From Globisporangium splendens (Eukaryota > Oomycota > Peronosporomycetes > Pythiales > Pythiaceae): a stretch of DNA of 64,000 nt. The notes under the pieces are model-generated. The model was not told where the DNA came from. It was given only the letters and a program-made list of their open reading frames with translations, and ran no database searches. The stretch spans positions 248,001 through 312,000 of the forward strand of contig VFIW01000049.1 in NCBI GenBank assembly GCA_006386115.1. Reading direction: 5' to 3'. A program made the position numbers and the translations under genes. Position 1 is the first letter of the stretch, and each line of letters opens with the position of its first letter. This document shows positions 1-10,215 of the stretch, piece after piece.

Positions 1-1533
1 GCGCTGCGCATCTATTTTGCGCACATAACGAGTGGTCCGAGCGTCGGAGACCGAGCAGGCGACCCGCGTCACATCTACGCGAACCCGCTACGCCCAAGTG
101 TATGCCCCGTATTGGCTTTGGGGATTTACTGGTCGTGCAATTCGTTCAATGAGAGCGGCTTGCTGTTCCCAGGCCATCATCAGTATGACCGATTTCGCAA
201 GTGCCTGTATCGACTGCTGAGCGTACCAGAAGTCGCTGGAGAACTGGAGCGCCGCGGTGTTGGTTTGAGTGACCTCGGGATGCATTCAACCCGACAAGGC
301 GCGGCAGCGTACTGCAGTTCGGGATCGACTGCGTGCCCATCAACTACCGCGATCAATGTACGCGGTGGCTGGCCGACTGGAGGCGTCCAAGGCGCGTATG
401 ACGCTGCAGGCGACATGTACGTTGGACGTACTGTCGTCGGCCTGCCGATTGGGAGCTACGAGTTTGCGGTTCTCCCACCGCATTTCCCTGAATGCACCGA
501 GGCAGTGCGGACTGGAGTCGCTGTCACCTTTCCTGGTGTGCCCAGGGAACTTGCGTATGTTGCGGGATTCTGTCTGGCGTCTTTAGTGTTCCATGTGGAC
601 TTCATTCGCGCGACTGTCCCACCCGCGCATCCTATTTTCCAGACGCCAGTCTTTCAAGACCCCAATCTGCTTCATGAGCTATCGAAGCAAGTCAAAAGTG
701 GCTACGGCGGCGCAAACTCCACCATGGTGGCGACTGGCGTTCCTCCTCACGTGGCGATCCTATCGCAGATGAAAGCGATGCAAGACACAACGCTGGCTGC
801 AGTGAAAAAGATCGAGGCTGTACGCGCTGACATTGTGCGCGATGTAGTGGAAGAGTTAGAAAGGCGAGGAGCGATTGCTGCTCGCCCGACCAGCGTGGAG
901 CAGCGGCTGCGCGATGCCATCACGGGCGTCCTCAGGGAAGCTGGCGTGAACGAATTGGTTTCTGCGTCGCGAGCTGCGCCAACAGCAGCGAATGTAGTCG
1001 AGCAGAGCGTGCAAGAGCGATCCGCATCGCCGACAACAGAGACTCCGGTGCCAGAATCCAGTATTCCAGTTAATGAGAGAGCAGAACAGCAGCTCAACTT
1101 CTTTTGGGGAGGAAAATATCGTCGAGCCCCGGAAGATTTTGTGTTCCCGGACGCGTCAGCACGCGGGATGTGGATCCTGTGGAGATGTGGTAACCCGGCT
1201 GCAAAACTGCCACCATTTAAACTGTTCGAGTCGCAGGACATGCCCACAAGGAACTGCCAAAAACGTCTGAGCGATGCGCGCTACCTCATGAACAAAATTG
1301 AGCTCAAGCTGGAAGCCATCGGGAAGCAGAAAGAGCGACTGACGATCGAAGAAGCGACGGCATTTTTCTTTGAGTGTGCGGATGCGATCGAAGTGAGCGA
1401 CACCACCAAGACGTCTCGAAAGCGCCGCGCAGAGCAGCTCTCCTGGAAGACCGTAGCCAGCCTAGTACGAAAGAAGCATCAAGTGTCTCGTTCTGGAGAT
1501 TCAGAACGCAGCACGACGGGGGGTGGCTCATGA
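1..1533 (+). CDS. Crypton-type tyrosine recombinase, 5' part off the window
   Basis: The frame is open from the first base, so the true N-terminus lies outside the window. It starts inside the catalytic core: a DPRHIYANP stretch (about 61-99) and CPVLALGIY precede an HxxR box (HSTR, 283-294). A GGVQ..Y..AGDMYVGR segment follows, whose Tyr at 418-420 is the likely nucleophile. This order matches the Crypton DNA-transposon recombinases known from oomycetes and fungi. The C-terminal part (about 1100-1270) has a W-G..R.P.D..FP....W..W pattern like the GCR1_C DNA-binding domain often carried by Cryptons, and a basic tail ends at TGA 1531-1533. The first catalytic Arg is not in the window. The enzyme would cut and rejoin DNA through a phosphotyrosine bond to mobilise the element. 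The visible frame has no breaks, so the element may be recent or domesticated. Confidence 0.8.
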   Translation, partial: ALRIYFAHITSGPSVGDRAGDPRHIYANPLRPSVCPVLALGIYWSCNSFNESGLLFPGHHQYDRFRKCLYRLLSVPEVAGELERRGVGLSDLGMHSTRQGAAAYCSSGSTACPSTTAINVRGGWPTGGVQGAYDAAGDMYVGRTVVGLPIGSYEFAVLPPHFPECTEAVRTGVAVTFPGVPRELAYVAGFCLASLVFHVDFIRATVPPAHPIFQTPVFQDPNLLHELSKQVKSGYGGANSTMVATGVPPHVAILSQMKAMQDTTLAAVKKIEAVRADIVRDVVEELERRGAIAARPTSVEQRLRDAITGVLREAGVNELVSASRAAPTAANVVEQSVQERSASPTTETPVPESSIPVNERAEQQLNFFWGGKYRRAPEDFVFPDASARGMWILWRCGNPAAKLPPFKLFESQDMPTRNCQKRLSDARYLMNKIELKLEAIGKQKERLTIEEATAFFFECADAIEVSDTTKTSRKRRAEQLSWKTVASLVRKKHQVSRSGDSERSTTGGGS

Positions 1534-1899
1534 CCTGTTTGTTGTTTGCTTGTTTGTTTGTTTTTGTGGTTGTAGTGCATCATAATGTGTCATGGGGATG
1601 TGTTGCCAACTCGGTGCTTCCAACAGATTTTTTCGGTTAAAGTAGTTTGTTCTTGTATTCACGCATACATCCAAGAATCCCAAACACGATTATACACTGA
1701 GGAAAAAAGAGAAAACCCTCATGATGATGCGGTGCTGCTCCTTCCTTTCTTTGACTAAGCACAAGGTGAACTAACCATACCCCTTAGAAAAAGACACCGC
1801 TGTTCTCTTGATACCATCTTCTTCTTTCTTTTTCTGGGTTTCTAGAAACACAATACGTCGCTAGCGTCCTCCTCAGCGCGACGTCCTCCATCCAGTGGA
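1534..1899. other. Intergenic, T-rich, no gene seen
   Basis: This stretch lies between the Crypton stop and the stop of the next gene on the other strand. It is T-rich just after the Crypton stop (repeated TTGTTTG near 1540-1565). It may hold the right end of the Crypton and the 3' UTRs of both genes. No inverted repeat was recognised, which fits Cryptons, since they lack terminal inverted repeats. Confidence 0.5.
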
Positions 1900-4775
1900 T
1901 CACTTCCGCATCAGACTGTTGGCTTCGTTGCGCAGCCAGTCCAGCTCGTCCATCGCCTTCTGGAAGCCAATCATGTCGCCCTTGCTTACACAATCAGCGA
2001 CGTTCTGGGCCGCGCCTGCGAGGCGCTCTTCCAGCGTCGCGCCGCCGGCTCCGCTCGCTGCTTCGCTCTCGCTGGTCAGCTTCTTTCGGGAAGTCATCGT
2101 CGTAGGACTCAGTTTCGGGGCGAGGCCAACAACAGAGTTGCTACGGACAATGCCAGCGCCGGGCGCGAGCGTCTTCATAAGCGTGGTCTTCGGGGTATTG
2201 CGCGGCGGCGTCGCTGACATGACTGGGAACCCCGGAGGCGGCGCAGCCGCGCTGCCGCTGGGTCGGTCGCCCATCTTGGACGAAAATATTCTCGCCGCAT
2301 TGCTGGCACCAATGCCCAACGAGCTCTGGATGATCTCGTCCTTGGCGCGCGTCTTGTCCTCGCTGCTCAAACTTCCTCGTCGCGCGAGCTCCGCGACTTT
2401 GCGCAAGCGGAACCCGTTTGGACTCATAATCGGAAGGCCCTTGGACGACGACGTCGTCGACGCGTTGTCTTCGTCGTCCGTGAGCGGAGGCGGTGGGGGG
2501 GGGATGGACAACGCCGACAAGCCGCTCAGGTTCTCGCGACCGCGGCCAGCACCCGTAGCATGGTAGAACGCCGCAAAGTTGCCCGCGATCTCGTTTGTGT
2601 CTTCATATCCGCCAGTGATCTGCACCACTTCGTCGTCGTCATAGTCCTGAGAACTCGAGCCAGCATCAGACGAAGACGAACTCGCGTCCGAGACGGTGTC
2701 GGCGTTCGCCATGACTGAAAAGTTGTCTGGTAGATCGACGCGACTCTCGTCGATGCCAGGCATGGCGCCGCCGCTGGTACCGTAGTTAGGAAATCCTGGA
2801 ATCACTTCCTTATCAGACACAAAGTTGCCAGATAAGTCCCGCGCGAGCTCGAGACGACTCTTGCTGCGTCGACGGAACTTGAAAAACTCGGCCGCGTTGC
2901 CAAAGCTTCCTCGTCGCGCACCATTCGACAATGGTTGCTGCGAAGGCGCTGGTGGAGGTCCCGGGTTCATTGCCATGGACGACAACGACGATCCCGTGCC
3001 ACTGCGCTGGCGTCCCATGTGGAGACTCATGGCGCTGAGCTGGGCGGCGGCCTCTGCTGCATTGGCGCGACTGGAGCTCTTCGCCGCGGAATTCGAAAAC
3101 AGGTTCGACGTCTCCGACTCGGTGTTGGAACTCGCAGGCGACTGCACTTGTTTTCGGTTCGTCGCCGTCTGCGGAGTGTTGAGAACAGCTTCGGCCACTT
3201 GCCAGGGCACAGTCATCGACGGACGGCGAGAAAGCCCCGGAGGCGGCGCAATGACTGCGTTCTGGTCCAGTGCGGCGTTTTCCTCTTTCGACGCAATGTT
3301 GTAGTACGACGTTTGTTGATTGTAAAATGAGACCTACATACAGAAAAATATGAATATAAACCCAAATTTGACAAGTAAACGCAAAGCAATGCAATTTCGA
3401 CATACCGGAGCACCCACTTCGGCGTATTTCTTGGCCTTGGCTGGTGGCGGCGACCACGACGGGAGCGAGCTGGACACGAAGCCGCCGTTGTCGTCCAACG
3501 GAGGCGGCGGCGGGAACGAGTCCTCGTCAAACTGCAGCGAGGGTTGCGATGGCTACAGAGTGCACGGTATTCATCACAAGTGTAAGTATTCTGCGGTGTT
3601 GGATGTGTCGCTAAAACGTAGGGTATGCGTTCACGTACCTCGTCAAAAGTGTATCGGCTGCTGCCCTCGTCCGATGGTCGCACGTATGAATCGTTTTCCT
3701 AAATAGTGGTAAGATATACAAACAACTCAGCATCCACCCCATAGCCTAGTAAAAAATAACGCACATACCTGAGACGAATTCGAGTCTGCGCCAGTGTCAA
3801 ACGCGAGGTAGTCCTCCATGGTTTGCCCGCCGCTGTAGGAATATCGCATCTGGTTGACCTCCGCTGGCGTTTCGACCGTTTTGCTGAGCGTCGAGCTACG
3901 CGAGCGACTGCGGTTGCCGCGTACCTCAGGCGTGAGATTTAACGCGCTCGGGTTCCCGCGTGCCACAATGGGGCCACGCTTCGGTGTCGAGCTTGGCGTG
4001 AGCGAGTTGCGCAGACTGTCGCGATAGTGCGACTTGGCGACGTTCGTGAGCACAGCCTTGCTCACGAGCCCCGTGATCTCGCTCTGGTGCATCGGCACGC
4101 TCTGCGATGCCAGGCGCAGCGTCGTCAACTGCTTGAGCTCTTGCACGGTCATGCCGGTTTTCGGCACGACTGGCGCGCCGCTGGTAGCATTCACAGTCGC
4201 GATATTGATCTTTGGCGTCGACGGGTGACTCGACGCTAGCGGTTCTTGAAGCGCTGGAGCCATTGTGGCAGTGGCTGGTGCTGCTACCGGTGTCGCAGGA
4301 GCAGCAGCAGCGCCGGCGTTTTGCTGCATCCGCTTTTGCGTCAGACGCTTCAAATCCTGAAAACACACACAAATGGCAACGACGGATCCGTTCTCCATTA
4401 GATGCCGTGTTCATACACAACAAGCAAGTGCATCAGGAGAAGCATTACCTCGACGGTCATGCCGCTCTTGATGCCCATTTTAGCTGAGACCGGCGACTTT
4501 TGCTGACCACGCACGGGCGGCCCAGCGCGGTCGCGCGCGTATCGGTTCGACGCCGCTTGGGACGCCATCTTCGCCTGCTGCTGCTGTTGCTGTTGTCTGT
4601 ACTGCTGCTGCTGGTACTGATACTGATACGGATTCTGCTGTTGCTGCCGGAGCTGCTGCTGGTACGCTTGGAACTGCGCGTTTGTTGGCGCGCCGCTGTT
4701 GGTGTTCATCTGCATGTAGCTCTGATGGGAGCGCGCGGCCGTCGCGCCTCCTTTGCGGCGATTTGCGTCCGCCAT
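1900..4775 (-). CDS. Low-complexity regulatory or scaffold protein, five exons
   Basis: Predicted exons are 4775-4449, 4356-3769, 3698-3639, 3552-3406 and 3333-1900; all junctions are phase 0, giving about 851 residues. The start is the first ATG; the frame runs further upstream but only with a GTG. The N-terminus is Gln-rich (poly-Q near 4560-4660). Exons 1 and 2 carry two copies of a short motif, SGMTVEDLKRLTQKRM (split by intron 1) and TGMTVQELKQLTTLRL. The rest is Ser/Pro-rich and probably disordered, with RRxS sites and acidic runs. The C-terminus has two helical stretches: RRGSLSSEDKTRAKDEII and a final segment ending LDWLRNEANSLMRK. No enzymatic domain is visible and the function is unknown. 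It is transcribed divergently from the gene at 5402. Confidence 0.75.
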
Positions 4776-4857
4776 CGTTGGCTGTTCTTGTTGCCCTTGC
4801 TGCTGTCGTTGCCACTCACTCACGCGGACGAATCACGCGCACCTCAGACACCACAAC

Positions 4858-4879
4858 GAAGAAGAAGAAGAAGAAGAAG
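4858..4879. repeat. (GAA)7 microsatellite
   Basis: Seven GAA units sit in the 626 bp spacer between two divergent genes (starts at 4775 on minus and 5402 on plus), about 80 bp upstream of the minus-strand start. The rest of the spacer shows no gene and presumably holds both promoters. Confidence 0.85.
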
Positions 4880-5401
4880 CAGAGCACGACACACAGACAC
4901 ACGCCACTACTGCTACAGAACTACAATCGCCAGACGACAGGCGACGCGATGGTAATGGAGTCTCCCTCTCTCGCGCCTGCTCTCACTGCCTTTGCGTGTT
5001 GGAGTTCGGGCGCTTCTCGATATCTTCCCCCCGAACTAACTCCCCTTATCCAGTGTGGCGTAACCCCCGAGCGTGTTATTTTTGCTGCTGCGAGTCGCAC
5101 TTAACAGACTCTCATCTCGCAACCAATTTATCTTCAGTATAGACTTTGCAACGCTCGCTGAAGTGGAAGTTGCGAAATGAGGACTGCCAGCGCACCAGCG
5201 TCGTTACATAGAGACCAGAAATGCAATGGAGACCATGATTTATGCTTGCTTCCTGTAATTTTAAGGATCTGAGGGTCTATATATTTATTCAAAGCAAAAT
5301 TAGTGTTCAAAACACGCAAATGCAGGACAAACACACGTCATGTTTGGATCGCGCCTTTTCGTATGGGTTCAGGTGTCACTCGAGAAAGGCAACCAAGAAC
5401 C

Positions 5402-6889
5402 ATGGGCAAGACAACGACGACGACGATGACCAAGACGAAGAGCAAGAAGGATGCAGTGCGCTCTGGACGCAATGACGCCGATACACCAACACACCAGCAG
5501 CACCTGAAGCTCGACATGCGGGGCGATGGGATGTACAGTGGGACCTTCCGCTGGCTCGAATTCAAGAAATTCACAGCGCTTCCGGTGCTGCAATCAAGCA
5601 CCAATCAAGTGGCGCAACCACCACATGCTCAACGACTGACAACCTCGCTGGTGGAAGGATGGGAAGGGTATCTAAAAGCTCGAAGTGATGCGGCAACCGA
5701 CCTCGTCGCGGTTGCGTCGACAGATCCGTCCTGCCTGGATGCGCTGAGCTTCCCGATCACGTTCGTGCACGTCGCGCGGCTCCTCTCATTGTGTAGCGAA
5801 AAGGACGACAAGAAGCACATCTTGGCCACTGGAGCATCGAGTAAAGCGGAGCAGCGCATCTGGCGGATCACCGACTACTGGAACGAAATTGGACATTTCT
5901 TTCCCTCGACCAGCATCAAGCTCTGGTTCATCGGTCCTGAAGCGCAGGAAGATTGTCCCGCGAAGCCCCATGCGCTGCCTGACCTAAGCGCGAGTCGCTT
6001 TCGCGGCGCGTTTGGAACTTTCCAGAATTCTCACGCGTATCAGGACTGCACGCCTGAGAACACCGTCATCATCGGGTACAATACTGGGTTCGGGAACTTT
6101 GTTGACTCCAACGACCACGGGTTGCTCTTCAGTTGGCTCCCCGATCTCTACCAAATCGCAGACTCCAAGATCCCAGCGATCTTCACCTGTGCGAATGGCT
6201 GCGCTGATATGAAAGGCGAGTTTGCCGTTCAGTCGCGAGTCATCGGGTCGAAGATGCTGCTTCTCCCCCAGCAAAACCCATTCAGCTGCGCTTCGCATCT
6301 CCACGAAGAAGACCAACGCGACACTGCGTGGTCTCGTGGGAATAGCTTCATGTACGCCATTCAGGGAGTCGATAGCGCTCGGAGAATACAATTGGCTTCT
6401 GGCGGTGTCGCCACTCTTCAGAAGCGGTTAGACGCCGAGCTAGAGCTACATCTGCAGGACGCGCTCGGCCGTCACTTCTTTCGTGGCATGGTGCTTTCCA
6501 AAGAGCAGGCATCACGATGCAAGGCTATCACTGGAGCAGCCTCCAACCAGGTTGACACTACAGCGCATATAAAAGCTACAGCAGCCACAAAGATGCCACC
6601 AAGAGGCAGCGAACACTCGGACATATCTACGTTGGAGAAGCCTCGCTTCCAGCTGCTCCAGGGCAGATCAAGTCGCGGAATCGTCGCCGTGGTGCACATC
6701 CCAAAGGTGCTGACGCCGTCGGAGCGCATCGCAGTCGATCTCTCGGACGCGACGCCCAGCGTGTTTGTCCCTGGGAAGTACCTGCTGCAGGAGAAGTTCC
6801 CGTTCCAGGTGCCCAAGGGCAGCGCTGCCAACGTCCGCGCCGAGCTCCTTCTCCCGATGCTCCGGATCACGTTTGACAGGACGATCTGA
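5402..6889 (+). CDS. MSS51-C-terminal-like / PIH1-CS-like fusion protein
   Basis: Single-exon gene of about 495 residues. The chosen ATG at 5402 has a good context (aaccATGG); the frame is open 33 codons further upstream. The central part resembles the C-terminal domain of MSS51/zf-MYND proteins: LSFPITFVHVARLL, an ILATGASSKAEQ strand, LWFIGPEAQED, then NTVIIGYNTGFG...SWLPDLYQIADSKIPAIFTC. No MYND zinc finger precedes it. The last 80 residues (about 6650-6889) look like the CS-like domain of PIH1 chaperone cofactors: IVAVVHIPKVLTPSE, a PGKYLLQEKFPFQVP segment and LPMLRITFDRTI at the end. PIH1 proteins work with HSP90/R2TP in complex assembly, including dynein arms. MSS51-C is known from mitochondrial translation factors and MYND proteins. 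The role of the fusion is not known. Confidence 0.7.
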   Translation: MGKTTTTTMTKTKSKKDAVRSGRNDADTPTHQQHLKLDMRGDGMYSGTFRWLEFKKFTALPVLQSSTNQVAQPPHAQRLTTSLVEGWEGYLKARSDAATDLVAVASTDPSCLDALSFPITFVHVARLLSLCSEKDDKKHILATGASSKAEQRIWRITDYWNEIGHFFPSTSIKLWFIGPEAQEDCPAKPHALPDLSASRFRGAFGTFQNSHAYQDCTPENTVIIGYNTGFGNFVDSNDHGLLFSWLPDLYQIADSKIPAIFTCANGCADMKGEFAVQSRVIGSKMLLLPQQNPFSCASHLHEEDQRDTAWSRGNSFMYAIQGVDSARRIQLASGGVATLQKRLDAELELHLQDALGRHFFRGMVLSKEQASRCKAITGAASNQVDTTAHIKATAATKMPPRGSEHSDISTLEKPRFQLLQGRSSRGIVAVVHIPKVLTPSERIAVDLSDATPSVFVPGKYLLQEKFPFQVPKGSAANVRAELLLPMLRITFDRTI

Positions 6890-7063
6890 TATCTGAAACA
6901 TCTTCATTAACATAACTCAGTAATGTAAAACATCGTACTTAAACAAAATGCGAAGTCAACGATCGGGTTGCATTTTGCTCGGCACCAAAGCAGCAAACTG
7001 CACGAAGAGCTGTAAGAAGCAGAAGAGGAGAACGAGAACGACTCCTTCACGGCCGCTGCCACG

Positions 7064-8631
7064 ATGTCGCTCAAGTTCCTGAACATGAAGGGGTGGCATC
7101 CGTCCAACAAGACGAACCAGAAGCGCATCTGGATCGCCGAGCAGAAGGCCAAGGACAAGGAGCAGCGGGAGAAGGAGGCGGCGTCCGAAGTGCGGAAAAG
7201 CGCCGATCTCCAGCGCTTCCAGCAACTCGCCGCCGCCAAGGGCGACCAGGAAGCGGCCAAGCGCATGGAGATGCAGCAGGTCGGCTTCATGTACGCGCCA
7301 CCACCGGGTTTGCAGAAAGTGGACGAGTCTGCTGAGCACGATATGACCGAAGGTTCGTGTGTTTATGTCTGCTGTGGTGTGTATCATTGGTGTATGGCAA
7401 GCTTACGTTGGTGCCATTATGGATGTAGATGATGCAGTGCGTGAGTTCCGAGTGAAGATGGAGAAGAAAAGAGGAAATGTAACGGATGATCCGCGTGAAA
7501 ATCAACGCAATCTGGAGCGGTACGTCGGTCGTCGCCCCGATGAGAACCTCACTATCAAGACCCAAGTTGGTGCGTCCATATGGTCTTGCTCCCCCATTCC
7601 GTCTTGTTGCCCTATCTGACGGATGTTTCTCACTATGGAAACGTGTCGCAGAGCGCTTTCCGTTTTTGAAAGACGCGCCGGTGGAAGGCGAGTACACGGA
7701 CTCTGTGAAGGTGAACTTCAAGCCCGTTGGAGTCCAACTGCGGAACGTCAAGTGCATCCGATGTGGAGAGTGGGGCCACCAATCGGGAGATCGAGAGTGC
7801 TCGTTGAGAAACTTTAATCCACATGGCAAAGTCATAAAGTGCTGATTTGGTGCCGTTTTCGCGTAGTGTTCACACTGTGTTTGTTTTTGCTGCGATAGAT
7901 GCTGCGCGGCAGGCGATGGAAGATCCCATGTCGTACATGAGCAAACTGACTCAGACCAAGCAGGAACTGGTGCTTCGAAAAGCATCACTCCCGCTAGAAA
8001 TGGTACGTTAGAGTGCGAATTATTGCTTGTATTCGCTCATTAGCACCTACTGATGCTCGTGGTGCTTGCAGCAAGAAGAAGCAGGGAAAGAAGAGTACGA
8101 GATCCTACTATCCGAGGACGACGGTATGCTGGTGTATTTACCCTTATTGCATATCCAACTTCGGGTTGCCTGGACTGATAAATTGTTTTCTTGGCGCCGC
8201 TAGGTGATTCCTCGGACCCTGAGAAGGAATTTCTTGCGAAGTTGTCATCGAAAGAGAAGAAGCTGCTCTTGAAGAAGCTGAAGCAGCAGACGCGCGATGC
8301 TGGCGATGACTCGAGCGACTCAAGTGACTCAGGTGCCGACCATCGCCACCACAGGAAGAAGAAAAGAGCAAAGAAACACAGCAAGGACAAGAGCAGAGAA
8401 AGGAAGCATGCAAAGAGAGACAAGAAGGAACGCAAACGCGAGACGAGAGAGCGTGATGGCAGCTCCGATTGGCACGCGAGATCGGCTGGCCGAGACGCAC
8501 GAAGTCCTCACCACCACAACGACAAGCGACAGCGGTCTCGATCGAAGCCACGAGCAAAGCGCTCGCGGGTGCATTCGCGGTCACGCTCTCGTGGTCGCCA
8601 TGATAGAGATTTAGGTCGCCACCGTGAATAA
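7064..8631 (+). CDS. CIR1: CIR1-like nuclear protein (CIR N-terminal domain, zinc knuckle, SR-rich tail)
   Basis: Six predicted exons: 7064-7352, 7429-7569, 7652-about 7830, about 7898-8002, 8072-8123 and 8204-8631. The N-terminus MSLKFLNMKGWHPSNKTNQK is the CIR N-terminal domain, followed by GFMYAPPPG. Exon 3 holds PVGVQLRNVKCIRCGEWGH and a REC, the C-x2-C-x4-H-x4-C zinc knuckle of human CIR1 in the same context. Exon 6 has EKEFLAKLSSKEKKLLLKKL and then a long Lys/Arg/Ser/His-rich tail typical of splicing proteins. Human CIR1 is a corepressor of CBF1/RBPJ linked to splicing; with no Notch pathway expected here, an RNA-processing role is inferred. The exon 3/4 junction is uncertain (see findings). 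Domain order along the whole length makes the assignment firm. Confidence 0.85.
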
Positions 8632-8748
8632 GCACAGAATACGGAAGATTTTAATCTGAAGCCTTGTTTAAGGACACCTGTCGAATGTTGCTTGAGTGTT
8701 GCTCCAACAGCATTTCGTCAGCCAGAAAGAGCTCATTGTGAAAAGACG

Positions 8749-10215
8749 ATGGCATCTGGAGGCAGCAGCCGAAGCAGTCGACAGTCGTCTCGCCAGCAGC
8801 AGCAGAGCCACCAGCATGCGCCGCCTCCGCTGCCCTTCGAGAGTCTGCTGAACGCGCCCGTGCGCATCTACCCACCGGACGCCTTCCGCGCGGCTGCCGT
8901 CGCTGCGTCGCCTCTCATGCAGGTACACGAAGAGAGCCATTGATCGCCAAGTGGAAGCATTCGTATCACTGTAGTCCTCATGTCCCTCACGTGGATGCTT
9001 ATAAATTGATAGGCGCTGATGTCAATGAACAAGCAAATCGCGGTCGTTGGCGTCATGAGTACGAGCTACGACTCGGCGGAGAGAGCGTATGCGTTTGCGA
9101 ACCGCCTCATTGGCAAGCACGCGTTCCACGCCGACGAGATGAACGCGGCGTGCGTGTCTGCAAAGGACTCGGCGCCGCTGCTTGCGAGTGTGCATCTGTA
9201 TTTCGACACCACGAAGCCTTGTGTGTATTTGCTGGGGATCGCTCGTCCTGAGAACCAGTGCTTTGGTCGCGACGCGAAGCAAGAGGACATCGCCACGTTC
9301 GAGAAAGAGAGGCTGAAGATGCAGCTGCTCATGCACTCGAGTTGCAACATGCTGTTCGTGATGCACGAGTCTCCGCGCGTATTGACCGCAGTATTGAAAG
9401 AAGTGCGTGCATTGGGATCGGAGAAGCAGCAGATGCTTTCGCAATTGGCGGCGTCTTCTTCGTCATCCAAAGGATCGAAGCGAGAGAAGAGCGGCAGCGC
9501 ATCGGCCAATCCGTTTGCGCCAGGACGCTGCGTTCCGTTGGTGTTGTATGCTGTACCAGCGCCAGACGAAGTGCTGACGTCGACGCTGAAAAGCACTTCC
9601 TCCAAGTCGTCTCGCTCGGCCACTGTTGCCTATTGCAAAGCGTTGGAAACCAAGCTCACGAATCTGTTTCGCTCGCTGCGCGGAGGCGTCGTAGGCTCGG
9701 TGCGCATGCGAGACACACTCACGGCCACGAATCTGAGTAAGGAGCGCCGAGTGTTCAACGTGGATCCAACGCATTGCGTCGTGGTTGTCTCAAGACGGTC
9801 AGCGACTGAGGAAGGCGGACTAGAAGCGAGTCTGGAAGCTGTTTTGGATGCCATTGGGCTTCCTGATTTAGATGGTGATGCTGGCAAAGAAGAAGAGGAT
9901 CTGGATGCGCTTCTTCGACCACTGGAAGACGACGACATTGGCTTCCCACGTGCCCAGCAATACCTCAACAAGTGTGTCGATCTGCTGCTCTCTTCGTCAG
10001 GCTCGTTTGCGCCTTCCGGCGCGTCCTCTGGAGAACGAGGCAGCAGCAACAAGGAATCTGTGCGGATAGAGCTGCTGAGTCTCTCGCAGTGGCTCAAGGC
10101 GTTCCATTCGCTCACGAAGACGATGCATCGCATGGAGGTCAAGCGGAAGCAGGACGCTGCCAATGCGTTGGAGCAAAGTATGCACCAGTACGAGCAAGGA
10201 GAGCTCTATCAGTGA
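8749..10215 (+). CDS. SMG8-like nonsense-mediated decay factor, short form
   Basis: Two exons, 8749-8922 and 9013-10215, joined in phase 0; about 458 residues. After a Ser/Gln-rich leader, exon 2 begins with MSMNKQIAVVGVMSTSYDSA, the start of the SMG8/SMG9 GTPase-like fold. Next come SVHLYFDTTKPCVYLLGI and LMHSSCNMLFVMHESPRVL. A CVPLVLYAVPAPDE strand and a RVFNVDPTHCVVVVSRR block also fit SMG8. In animals SMG8 with SMG9 restrains the SMG1 kinase that phosphorylates UPF1. Human SMG8 is about twice as long, and its Cys/His-rich C-terminal half is absent here. The ORF ends after a helical tail (WLKAFHSLTKTMHRMEVKRK). It is either a reduced homologue or a gene whose 3' exons were not recognised. 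Confidence 0.65.

Noticed and set aside
4776..4823. Upstream extension of the low-complexity gene to 4823
   Set aside because: The extension begins with GTG; the first ATG is at 4775.
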